From IMG/VR virus record IMGVR_UViG_3300010391_000141, positions 1-23,069 of that record: a stretch of DNA of 23,069 nt. One strand, written 5' to 3'. A program made the translations under genes and the position numbers. Below are positions 14,540 to 20,590 of this stretch, in pieces; position 1 is the stretch's first letter; each line of letters opens with the position of its first letter. The DNA comes from a virus. The notes beneath the pieces are model-generated. The model was not told where the DNA came from, did no database searches, and saw only the letters and a program-made list of their open reading frames with translations.

Positions 14540-14776
14540 TCAAGACAGCGTGCCGTCTGCAACCGCAATACCCCCGGCGTCCGGCGCAAGGCACTGCGTG
14601 CCGGCCTTTGTGCTCGCACGCTGGCGCGGCTCGCAGTGTTTGGGCAGGTTCTCCCAGATACTTTCCCGCCCCCTCGCGGCGATTCCCAAGCCTCTTCTCT
14701 GCGTGTTACACTCAGGATTGATCACCCCGCAGTGACTGCCAGGGAACCGCTTCTGCCAGCCCTCCTTTCTTTTCAA
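14540..14776 (-). CDS. small Cys-containing hypothetical protein, TTG start
   Basis: 78 residues if started at a TTG that overlaps the upstream stop (TTGA, 14773-14776). No ATG is available in the short frame. It reads MKRKEGWQKRF, HCGVINPECN, GIAARGRESIWENLPKHC, STKAGTQCLAP, so four Cys (16, 23, 48, 62) are spread along a basic protein. The composition looks coding, and the coupled TTGA start fits the operon, but an alternative GTG at 14725 exists. Family not recognised. Confidence 0.45.
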   Translation of the reverse strand: MKRKEGWQKRFPGSHCGVINPECNTQRRGLGIAARGRESIWENLPKHCEPRQRASTKAGTQCLAPDAGGIAVADGTLS

Positions 14777-14976
14777 GATGCCCCCGGCGAGCCGGGGGAA
14801 ACTTTCTCCCAATTCTTCGCATGCCACGTATCCGCGCGTTTCAAGCCGTCGCGGCGAACCCGTATCAGCCCATTGGCATCGGGCGGGTCCACTACCTTGC
14901 CGGTTTTTGATCCACAAAAATTATTCGGTCCAATCATCCGCACGCGATCCGTCTTTTTTAACTGCGTCTCAGCCAT
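14773..14976 (-). CDS. small basic KOW/SH3-like hypothetical protein
   Basis: 67 residues. The second of two adjacent ATGs (14976) is preferred because AGGGAGG then lies 5 bases upstream. The sequence KKTDRVRMIGPNNFCGSKTG with KVVDPPDANGLIRVRRDG looks like a small SH3-type beta barrel, as in KOW-like phage proteins. The C-terminal SPGSPGAS is encoded by the CCCCCGGC-GA-GCCGGGGG palindrome at 14781-14798, so the gene seems to have run into a repeat before stopping. It follows the B-type ATPase gene by 27 bp. Confidence 0.62.
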   Translation of the reverse strand: MAETQLKKTDRVRMIGPNNFCGSKTGKVVDPPDANGLIRVRRDGLKRADTWHAKNWEKVSPGSPGAS

Positions 14977-15003
14977 CATTTCCTCCCTGTCTCTGTGGCA
15001 AAC

Positions 15004-15963
15004 TTATGCCGCCCGGAAGATTTCTTGCTCCGCCCGCGCCAGCAATTTCTCGTACGAAACCGCCTGGTTCTGCGGCACCCGCTGGAGCCACTCCGCGCGG
15101 TCAATGATTTTCACCACCTCGCGCGCCGTCCGCGGCTGTGCGCTCAGGAACTTCAGGTGCGACTCAGTCGGTCGCGAGATCCGCTGCGTCGCAATCTTTT
15201 GCACGTCTTTCACGGTGAGCTGCGATCCCAACAACGCGTTGATGTCCACCCGCGTGTAAAGCTGCTCCAGCTCTTCCTTGATCCGGCCATCCGCCAGCAG
15301 CATTCGCTCCATGAGCGTCCGCACGCCCATCAGCACCAGGCCGCAGGGCACCGCGTCGTAAATCCGTCGCAGCACTTCCAGGCTCTTCACATTCAGGTGG
15401 CTGGCGTCATCAATCACCAGAAGATATTCCTTGTTGATGAGTTTCCCGATGACGCGGTCTAGGACGGCGTCCGTCGCTCCGTAGGTCTGCTCCCGCAACT
15501 CCACGGCAATTTTCTGCACCAGCGTGCGCGTGGTCGTTACCGGGCTGCAAGTAACCAGCGCGCAGCCTTTTTTGCCGTCGCGCTGCTGCTCCTGCCGGTC
15601 AAGAAATTGCACTGCCGCCGTCGTCTTCCCCATCCCCGAGCGCGAGTGGATGACCACAAACTTTTTTCCTTGCCGGGCGTATTCCAGGCATCCAAAGACG
15701 GCCTGCGCCACGTCCGTCCAGACAAATCCGCCCATCAGTCCCCGGCGCTCTTGCCGCAGGAAATAGGCCCGCAGACGCTCTTGCGCGTTCGCGGGATTGC
15801 CCAGCGAGCCGTCCAGATATCGCGACATCAGCGATTGCGAGTAGCCCAGCTCTTCGGCCAGGCCGGAAATGCTCAGCTTGCGGCGTTTCAACTCCTCTTT
15901 GGCCCGATCCAGCAGTTCCCGGTCATAGCCGTCGTCTAGGATGATTGGGTCGGCTTCCGCCAT
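15004..15963 (-). CDS. B: MuB-like transposition ATPase (AAA) with N-terminal HTH
   Basis: 319 residues. N-terminal HTH: KLSISGLAEELGYSQSLMSR (29-48), as in MuB. AAA core: HSRSGMGKTT (106-115) is Walker A with K113; LLVIDDASHL (181-190) is Walker B with DD instead of the usual DE. The C-terminal helical region ends RAEQEIFRAA. MuB-type proteins bind target DNA nonspecifically as ATP filaments and deliver it to the transposase. The start is strongly supported by AGGAGGAGC. The gene overlaps a small linker gene upstream and sits next to the A-type transposase, as in Mu. A related IstB/TniB type is excluded by context. Confidence 0.92.
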   Translation of the reverse strand: MAEADPIILDDGYDRELLDRAKEELKRRKLSISGLAEELGYSQSLMSRYLDGSLGNPANAQERLRAYFLRQERRGLMGGFVWTDVAQAVFGCLEYARQGKKFVVIHSRSGMGKTTAAVQFLDRQEQQRDGKKGCALVTCSPVTTTRTLVQKIAVELREQTYGATDAVLDRVIGKLINKEYLLVIDDASHLNVKSLEVLRRIYDAVPCGLVLMGVRTLMERMLLADGRIKEELEQLYTRVDINALLGSQLTVKDVQKIATQRISRPTESHLKFLSAQPRTAREVVKIIDRAEWLQRVPQNQAVSYEKLLARAEQEIFRAA

Positions 15964-16106
15964 TGCTCCTCCTGTTGTTTCAGCGCTGCCAGAATCTCTT
16001 GCGCGATCCGCTTGCGCGCGATGCCCGATTGCAGGCCGTGCAGCCGGTAGGGATGCAGCACGTCCAGGATCACGTCAATCTGTTCCTGCTTCTTCGTCTT
16101 CGACAC
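15936..16106 (-). CDS. small linker gene between transposase and B-type ATPase
   Basis: 56 residues from a GTG at 16106 with GGAGG about 10 bases upstream (spacing slightly long). The sequence SKTKKQEQIDVILDVLHPYR and SGIARKRIAQEILAAL is a basic, helical protein. It overlaps the transposase end by 32 bp and the ATPase start by 28 bp, which supports a real gene. It could be an accessory factor of the transposition complex; no family is recognised. Confidence 0.55.
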   Translation of the reverse strand: MSKTKKQEQIDVILDVLHPYRLHGLQSGIARKRIAQEILAALKQQEEQWRKPTQSS

Positions 16107-18195
16107 CCCAGCGCTTCCTCCATTCGCTCGGATAGGTTTTGATTTCCGGCTCGTCGCTTGCGGGCTTCTCAAAGTCGGCTAATTGCGGCCCTGTCGCAAT
16201 GCCGACATCCTGTGCCTTTACCGGCCTCCTGGCTCCTGGGTCGGGGCTTCGCCCTCCCGATGGGGATTGACTCCTGTCTCCTGCTTGTCCCAGCGCGCGC
16301 GCGATGCGGTGCCCTTCCGTCATCGGCAGCACCACGGGACCACTCTGCCCCACCGCCTCCGCCAGCGGCGCTGCTTGCGCCGCCTTCGCTTCCAGCACTT
16401 CGTCCCAGGTCCGCCGCCCAGCCAGCCGCCGCTGCTGCATCTCCAAATAATCTTTGATTACGCCCCGGTCGCCCTTCTGCCGCCGCTTCACTTCCGCCAG
16501 GTCCTCTTCCGAGCTGCCGGAGGGCAGACTGCACTCCGCCATCAGCGCCCGCTCTTTTTTGCCGTCATTGATCAGCACGATCACCTGGCTCAGGTCGTCC
16601 GGGTCAATCCTGACGTCGCAGGCCAGGCCTTTCAAATTGGCGAAATCCGAATGCCAGTAGTGCTGCCCGTAAATCGAGACCCCGTTCGAGAGGATGTGCC
16701 GGTCGCGCCGGCGCATCATCAGGATCAAGAGGGCTTCTTTGGTCAGCCGGTTCACCGGATGCGGATCCCGTTGATAGGCTTCCAGCGGCGTACAGTCCAG
16801 CCGGTCGGTGGGCCTCGAATGGTATTTCGCCGCCACCCATTGACTAATCTTCTCATCCAGTTTCTCGCGCGTCAGGAATGGCGAATGAATGGGCGGTGAA
16901 CCGGCCATTCCCGCTGGGTTCAAATACCGCGCGGCCAGGTATTTTTTGTGCTCCTGGACTTGCGGCCAGAGCACGTCGTCCGGGCGTTCCTTCGGGTGCG
17001 TCCCGCACCACCCCGGCAACAGTTTCATCGCACCGCGCTCGAACGTCCCGAACCAGCGCTCGATGACTTTAGATTTGCCGTGGGATTCACCGCTCCGGCA
17101 CGAGGGGAGTGTTTTGTGCTGAAACTCGATCCCGGAAGCCTGCCAGAACTTCAGGAACTCCTGCGACAGGTAATCCTTACCATTGTCCGTGCGGATCTCC
17201 TCCGGCATCCCAAACTGCATGGCGTAGCGGTAAAGCGCTTCGAGCAGCAGCCGCACGTTCGGCCGCTCGCCCAGCGCCCAAGCCACCACGCCTGTGGCTT
17301 CGTCCTGCCACGCTGAAAGCCAGTAGCGATAGAGCCGCGGCTTACCGGTGTTGGTAAATGGTTGCCGCTCGTCCCAGGCCCACATATCCAGAACGTGATG
17401 GTCTCCCACCACAATGTGGTTGCGATGCTCTCCGCGTTCGATTCTGCCTTTGTAAAGATATTTGTTGGCCACGGCATTCCAGCCGTCCCGCGCCGCCGTC
17501 GCCACCATCGGGTTCAGCCGCAGGCACGCCCGCCGCACACTTGCGTAGCTGACGGCGAAGCCACAACCGGATTCGCCGTCATCTCGAGTCCCGAGCTTGT
17601 CGAGGGGTGAGGGATCTGCTCTTCCGCCCCGACATCTCGCGCTCTTGTACCATCCGCCCGCCCCTCGATGAACCAGTTCCATCGGTCCTGCCTTACATTT
17701 TGGACAGGTCTCCGTCACCATCTCGAACACCCAGGAGAAACCCGGCTTGATCCGCGTCAGAACCCCTTTCGGTGCCGTCTTCGGATCCCGCTGGTAGCCG
17801 TAATAGGCCTGGATCAGCTCTTCGATCTCCGGCGTGACCGTGACCCGCTGATCTTTTGTGGGGTCCACCACCAGCCCGCCGGGATGGTTTGCCAGCCCCT
17901 GCTGCTCCCGTTGCTGCTTCCGCCGCAGCCGCGCCAGCAATTTCTGTTGATCCTTGGGAAGATAGCTGATGAAGACCCGTGTTTCCTGACCGGGCTTCCC
18001 GTCTCGCCGCGCGACGCGCGCGCAAACCCCCCCGCTGCGCCATACTCGCAGTTTGGCGGTGTTGTAACTCATGGCCCAGACCTGCGCCAGCTCCCGGATG
18101 CTCGCTGTCTTCAGCCGGACCTCTTCCGGGCTGGGCCGCTCCTCGCGGTACTGCTCCGCCAGCGGTTTCAACAGATGCATGGCATTCGCGCCCAT
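16075..18195 (-). CDS. A: Mu A-like DDE transposase
   Basis: 706 residues, close to MuA length. N-terminal HTH: ASIRELAQVWAMSYNTAKLR (31-50). The catalytic triad aligns with MuA by motif: VVGDHH with D265 (MuA NGDGY), RTDNGKD with D337 (MuA TIDNTRG) and KSKVIERWFG with E379 (MuA KPVERAFG). A beta-barrel and basic region follows (TPLEAYQRDPHP, SIYGQHYWHSDFANL). A Cys-rich insert before the core (CPKC 164-167, CRGG 188-191, GCGF 210-213) is probably a zinc ribbon. A host-type repeat interrupts it, encoding GRADPSPLDKLGTRDDGES (191-209). The C-terminal 100 residues are low-complexity and partly repeat-derived. The ATG at 18195 is 3 bp past the previous stop. Confidence 0.96.
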   Translation of the reverse strand: MGANAMHLLKPLAEQYREERPSPEEVRLKTASIRELAQVWAMSYNTAKLRVWRSGGVCARVARRDGKPGQETRVFISYLPKDQQKLLARLRRKQQREQQGLANHPGGLVVDPTKDQRVTVTPEIEELIQAYYGYQRDPKTAPKGVLTRIKPGFSWVFEMVTETCPKCKAGPMELVHRGAGGWYKSARCRGGRADPSPLDKLGTRDDGESGCGFAVSYASVRRACLRLNPMVATAARDGWNAVANKYLYKGRIERGEHRNHIVVGDHHVLDMWAWDERQPFTNTGKPRLYRYWLSAWQDEATGVVAWALGERPNVRLLLEALYRYAMQFGMPEEIRTDNGKDYLSQEFLKFWQASGIEFQHKTLPSCRSGESHGKSKVIERWFGTFERGAMKLLPGWCGTHPKERPDDVLWPQVQEHKKYLAARYLNPAGMAGSPPIHSPFLTREKLDEKISQWVAAKYHSRPTDRLDCTPLEAYQRDPHPVNRLTKEALLILMMRRRDRHILSNGVSIYGQHYWHSDFANLKGLACDVRIDPDDLSQVIVLINDGKKERALMAECSLPSGSSEEDLAEVKRRQKGDRGVIKDYLEMQQRRLAGRRTWDEVLEAKAAQAAPLAEAVGQSGPVVLPMTEGHRIARALGQAGDRSQSPSGGRSPDPGARRPVKAQDVGIATGPQLADFEKPASDEPEIKTYPSEWRKRWGVEDEEAGTD
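16269..16283. repeat. short TGACTCC-type run in the transposase 3' end
   Basis: GACTCCTGTCTCCTG, about two units, in the Pro/Ser/Gly-rich C-terminal region of the transposase. Confidence 0.5.
17578..17622. repeat. host-type dispersed repeat inside the transposase zinc region
   Basis: GTCATCTCGAGTCCCGAGC then TTGTCGAGGGGTGAGGGATC and TGCTC, a copy of the GTCATC-GAG...GATCTGCT repeat. It is in frame and lengthens the loop between Cys 188 and Cys 211. Confidence 0.75.
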
Positions 18196-18198
18196 TGG

Positions 18199-18495
18199 CT
18201 ATTCCCCCAGGATGGTTTGCAATTCGCCGAGCGTGATCCGCAGGCCGCAGGCCAGGTCTCCGCAGACAATGGCGTTCTCCCCGTCCGCCACGATCGGCCC
18301 GAAACAGCGGAAACACGCCCGACTCAGGTAGCGATAGACCGCGCTCGCGTCTGCGTCCCCCGCAATTCTTTGCAGTTCCTCCCGCTCGTTCTCCCGCAAT
18401 CCGCTGTCATCCCGGCGCGCCGGGACCTGCTTTTTCTTTTCCGTGCGTTCTCCTGACTCCTGACTCCTGAATCCTGACTCCTGCGTTGCCCTCAT
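18199..18495 (-). CDS. small zinc ribbon protein with repeat-derived N-terminus
   Basis: 98 residues. The ATG overlaps the upstream stop (ATGA, 18492-18495), so the frame is fixed by coupling. Residues 3-36 are entirely encoded by repeats: TQESGFRSQESGERTE from the TGACTCC run and KQVPARRDDSG from a host-type repeat with palindrome. The likely native part starts near REELQRIAG and contains a zinc ribbon with C61, C64, C78 and C83 (RACFRCFGPIV, IVCGDLAC), then a C-terminal helix. It ends 3 bp before the transposase. It could be a regulatory factor; function unknown. Confidence 0.7.
   Translation of the reverse strand: MRATQESGFRSQESGERTEKKKQVPARRDDSGLRENEREELQRIAGDADASAVYRYLSRACFRCFGPIVADGENAIVCGDLACGLRITLGELQTILGE
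18405..18483. repeat. compound repeat: palindrome repeat plus TGACTCC run
   Basis: TGTCATCCCGGCGCGCCGGG plus ACCTGCTTTTTC at 18405-18436, then about 4.5 units of TGACTCC with one AATCCTG variant at 18451-18483. Together they replace the 5' third of the small zinc ribbon gene. Confidence 0.8.
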
Positions 18496-18899
18496 CTCTG
18501 CGCCTCCGTGCCTCTGTGGCCTTTTACGATTTTCGCTTTCAAGCCTTCGGCGTATGCCGCCGCCAGCTCCGCTTCCAGCCGCGCCCGCCCAAAATCAATC
18601 AAGTCGGTCTGTCCAGGCTCCGGCACAGCCAGGCCCAGCTCTTCGCAAACGATTTTCAATAGGGAATAATCGCCCGTCTCCCGGATCCACGCCGGGAGAT
18701 ATTCCAGCGGGAAGCGATGCCCCGGCCGCGATTCCGCCGTCCAGGCGTCCAGATGATGCTTTGTGATGCTCGCGCCCAGCCGCGCCGACAGTCCCAGCGC
18801 AATCTCTTCGCGCGATTTCCGGTTTGTCCGAACCGTTTGCGCCAGCGACGCCCGCACTATCTCCGCCAGGTTCTCGTTGCCGCCCTGATTCACTGCCAT
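18492..18899 (-). CDS. phage CII-like / Mu-family early regulatory protein
   Basis: 135 residues from ATG 18899 with GAGG upstream. The signature KHHLDAWTAESRPGHRFPLE with YLPAWIRETGDYSLLKI matches regulators found next to transposase genes in Mu-like phages and related to the CII type. An N-terminal HTH-type region (REEIALGLSARLGASITK) precedes it. The last residues GHRGTEAQR are read from the CACAGAGGCACGGAGG-type host repeat (18495-18522), so the C-terminus was extended by a repeat. The first 27 bp of its conserved start (18849-18875) is duplicated at 19247-19273. It likely regulates early or transposition genes. Confidence 0.78.
   Translation of the reverse strand: MAVNQGGNENLAEIVRASLAQTVRTNRKSREEIALGLSARLGASITKHHLDAWTAESRPGHRFPLEYLPAWIRETGDYSLLKIVCEELGLAVPEPGQTDLIDFGRARLEAELAAAYAEGLKAKIVKGHRGTEAQR
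18849..18875. repeat. 27-bp direct repeat, copy 1 (in the intact CII-like gene)
   Basis: 26 of 27 bases match the copy at 19247-19273. It encodes ENLAEIVRAS on the minus strand. The pair flanks the plus-strand gene 18971-19231. Confidence 0.85.
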
Positions 18900-18922
18900 C
18901 TGGCGCCGCCTCACTTTTTTGT

Positions 18923-18928
18923 TATACT
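18923..18928 (+). promoter_or_regulatory. possible -10 for the inserted plus-strand gene
   Basis: TATACT (5 of 6 to consensus) with a poor -35 (CTGGCG) 17 bases upstream, and a ~35-base leader before the ATG at 18971. It would let the inserted gene be expressed independently of the phage operon. Weak evidence. Confidence 0.3.
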
Positions 18929-18970
18929 TTGCTGGATCACAACGCTGCCCGTACTAAAACTGGAGGCGCT

Positions 18971-19231
18971 ATGCTCGCCTTTGAAAATCAGACGTTCGCC
19001 GGAACTACCGTCATCCTCGATGACAAGATCTTCATAAAATGCAAAATAGACCGCTGCACCGTCATCTATGCCGGGGGAGATCTGATGCTGGATGGGACCA
19101 AAATCACAAATTCCTGGTTCAAGTTTGATGGCCCCGCAGCCCGGACAATAAAGCTGCTGAAGTGGCTTAAGGCCCTCCCCGAGGATGCGCTGCCGCAGGT
19201 CGCGCCCCCACCGCCGGATATGATTCAGTAG
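18971..19231 (+). CDS. inserted small beta-rich protein (moron candidate)
   Basis: 86 residues, reading against the surrounding operon, with TGGAGG 5 bases before the ATG. The sequence alternates hydrophobic and polar residues (MLAFENQTFAGTTVILDDKI, FIKCKIDRCTVIYAGGD, TKITNSWFKFDGPAA), like a short beta-helix or pentapeptide-type protein; I recall similar small proteins in bacteria and phages without a function. A Leu-rich helix (TIKLLKWLKALPED) and Pro-rich end follow. The gene is flanked by a 27-bp direct repeat of the CII-like gene start, so it looks like a late insertion. Its strand, own ribosome-binding site and possible promoter suit an independently expressed cargo gene active in the lysogen. 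Confidence 0.75.
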   Translation: MLAFENQTFAGTTVILDDKIFIKCKIDRCTVIYAGGDLMLDGTKITNSWFKFDGPAARTIKLLKWLKALPEDALPQVAPPPPDMIQ

Positions 19232-19288
19232 TCTCATGTTCAGGCTCGCCCGCACAATCTCCGCCAGGTTCTCTTGCCCGTTCGTCAT
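19232..19288 (-). pseudogene. 5' fragment of the CII-like gene left beside the inserted gene
   Basis: Starts MTNGQENLAEIVRASL, then diverges (NMRLLNHIRR) into sequence antisense to the inserted gene. The ATG overlaps the stop of the upstream gene (ATGA, 19285-19288), exactly as an operon neighbour should. It therefore looks like the original start of the CII-like gene, cut off when the plus-strand cassette arrived. The open frame continues to 18911, but only as an antisense shadow. Confidence 0.65.
19247..19273. repeat. 27-bp direct repeat, copy 2
   Basis: CGCCCGCACAATCTCCG then CCAGGTTCTC; one base differs from copy 1 at 18849-18875. Confidence 0.85.
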
Positions 19289-19917
19289 CTGATCGGGTAC
19301 TCCCTCAAAATCTTTGCAGAGGCACAGGTAAACGAAATGTTTGGATGGTTCGGGTCGGGCTCCAACTCGCCCTGTGGCTCCACCTCATAGATTGCTGCCT
19401 CTGTCAGTCCTTGTAGGAGACGCGCCATACGTCGTGCGAAGGGTAAGTCTGTCGTCACATAAACGCGATTTTCTCTATACACGCGGCCACCATTCGCCTT
19501 TAGGCCAGTCGAAGAAGATGGCAAAATCGCTGCCAATCCTGCCAGCCCGCCGTGATAAAACTTCCGCTCTGCCGAAGGTCCTTGTGCAGCCGTAGGCGGA
19601 ACACCATTCCGCCGCCGCTCGCTAATTCGCTTAGCTAATGCCGCCTCGATGGCGGCCCCGATTCGATGTGATTTGGATATACCATAGGCCACTTTGCAGA
19701 CATGCTGCCGCGACACGCCGCATTTCCGTGCCACCTCCGACTCGATGCCCCGAAATTGCCGCAAGAGTACCCGGCGTTCCCGTTTGCTGCCCGCCAGAGA
19801 TGTATTGCGCCTCTCTTGCCTTTGGTCTCGCCGCGCGCGGCTTGTCCCCTCTGCTATCAGCGCCAAACCGATGCTGTGGATGCTGAATCCGAGTTCTAGC
19901 AGCGTTTTTGTTCGCAT
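19285..19917 (-). CDS. HTH domain fused to an Arr-like ADP-ribosyltransferase domain
   Basis: 210 residues from ATG 19917; an upstream TTG (19986) in the same frame is possible, so the start is uncertain. Residues about 50-98 hold an HTH unit (EVARKCGVSRQHVCKVAYGI then SHRIGAAIEAALAKR) like those of the two small upstream genes. The C-terminal 90 residues follow the rifampin ADP-ribosyltransferase (Arr) plan: KFYHGG with H122, a Gly/Ser/Thr loop (PSSSTG), RVYVTTDLPFA with Y153, and YEVEPQGELEPDPN with D188. This H-Y-D set is the Arr active site, which uses NAD+ to ADP-ribosylate rifamycins or other targets. Here the substrate is unknown; the HTH could direct the enzyme to DNA, or to RNA polymerase at a promoter. 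Early position suggests early expression. A repressor-like or toxin role is possible. Confidence 0.72.
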   Translation of the reverse strand: MRTKTLLELGFSIHSIGLALIAEGTSRARRDQRQERRNTSLAGSKRERRVLLRQFRGIESEVARKCGVSRQHVCKVAYGISKSHRIGAAIEAALAKRISERRRNGVPPTAAQGPSAERKFYHGGLAGLAAILPSSSTGLKANGGRVYRENRVYVTTDLPFARRMARLLQGLTEAAIYEVEPQGELEPDPNHPNISFTCASAKILREYPIR

Positions 19918-20006
19918 CACTCGTGCTCTGTCAGTTGTTTGGCCGTCAATTCTTCCGTCCGATGTATAAAAGCTGCCATTGACCAATCCGGTCCGCGCAT
20001 CGCACT

Positions 20007-20309
20007 CTAGCTCGCGTGCGCCAACTCGCTCTCCAATTCGGCCGCCTGCCGCCGCGAAAGCTCCGCCGCGATGTTCCGCATCACTCGCTTCGAGGTCGCC
20101 TTGCGGTGGAAGACGCGGCTGTAGAACGACGGATCTTTGTCCCGCCCCCGCTGGCACGCGGCCGTCAGCAGCCCCGGATATCGCCGCAGCAGCCGGATGC
20201 GGTCGCCCTTCTGGCCTGGGACTACCGACAAATCTGGGTGATCGCGGCGCTCCACCATGCTCCGCATTGCCATCTGGAGATTACCTAACGATGCTTCGAA
20301 CTGGCCCAT
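20007..20309 (-). CDS. small HTH protein, paralogue 2
   Basis: 100 residues; the ATG at 20309 is in a TGATG overlap with the previous stop (a GTG one codon earlier is also possible). The C-terminal half, IRLLRRYPGLLTAACQRGRD with FYSRVFHRKATSKRVMRN and IAAELSRRQAAELE, matches its upstream neighbour almost position by position. It looks like a single HTH domain with a basic recognition helix. The N-terminal 40 residues (FEASLGNLQMAMRSMVERRD) are different. It is probably an early DNA-binding regulator in the place of Mu Ner. Confidence 0.72.
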   Translation of the reverse strand: MGQFEASLGNLQMAMRSMVERRDHPDLSVVPGQKGDRIRLLRRYPGLLTAACQRGRDKDPSFYSRVFHRKATSKRVMRNIAAELSRRQAAELESELAHAS

Positions 20310-20551
20310 CACGCCGCCTCCCCCTGGGAATCTTGGGCTTGGCGACGCGCCAACTCCGCCAGGATCGCGTTTCGCACGCGCTCGGAAGTTGTCGCGCCAT
20401 GAAAGACGCGACAGACGTGGCTCACCCGTACTCGATGACGCCGCGCCACGGCGCTGAGCAGTCCTGGATATTCCCGCAAAAGCCGCCTGCGATCGCGCTT
20501 TCGCGTGGGGATTGTGCTAATCTCAATTTCGCTTGCTTGAGGCAAAGACAT
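20309..20551 (-). CDS. small HTH protein, paralogue 1, first gene of the early operon
   Basis: 80 residues from ATG 20551; the upstream extension lies in the promoter and is rejected. It reads RRRLLREYPGLLSAVARRHR, then VRVSHVCRVFHGATTSERVR and NAILAELARRQAQD, a compact HTH domain with a basic N-terminal arm. It starts about 5 bases after the predicted transcription start, without a ribosome-binding site, so it may be leaderless. The operator-like motif at 20514-20526 lies inside its 5' end. By position it corresponds to Mu Ner, a small early DNA-binding repressor. Confidence 0.72.
   Translation of the reverse strand: MSLPQASEIEISTIPTRKRDRRRLLREYPGLLSAVARRHRVRVSHVCRVFHGATTSERVRNAILAELARRQAQDSQGEAA
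20514..20526 (+). promoter_or_regulatory. operator-like motif GTGCTAATCTCAA, copy 1
   Basis: 12 of 13 bases match the copy at 20591-20603, in the same orientation and 77 bp apart. It lies just downstream of the leftward start site, inside the first early gene. Confidence 0.5.
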
Positions 20552-20561
20552 AACAGTGCCG

Positions 20562-20590
20562 ATGGTAGTGCCACTGGCAAGGATTGTCAA
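20562..20590 (-). promoter_or_regulatory. leftward early promoter TTGACA-17-TACCAT
   Basis: On the minus strand a perfect TTGACA (20590-20585), 17 bases, and TACCAT (20567-20562). The predicted start is near 20555, four to five bases before the first early gene. The -35 abuts the GTG start of the divergent repressor, so repressor binding at the adjacent motif could block it. It is the strongest -35 in the intergenic region. Confidence 0.55.
20569..20579. promoter_or_regulatory. palindrome TGCCA-C-TGGCA in the early promoter spacer
   Basis: Perfect 11-bp palindrome between the -35 and -10 of the leftward promoter, in a place where a dimeric repressor or Ner-like protein would block polymerase. 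Confidence 0.4.

Noticed and set aside
18971-19231. Insertion sequence carrying the plus-strand gene
   Set aside because: No transposase and no terminal inverted repeats; only the 27-bp direct repeat of phage sequence flanks it.
18911-19288. 125-residue minus-strand frame starting MTNGQENLAEIV
   Set aside because: Only the first ~16 codons resemble a gene (duplicated CII-like start); the rest is antisense to the inserted plus-strand gene.
19979-20590. Upstream extension of the repressor frame to a 472-residue protein
   Set aside because: The extension is antisense to two HTH genes and the promoter; GTG at 20591 has a proper ribosome-binding site and begins at the HTH domain.
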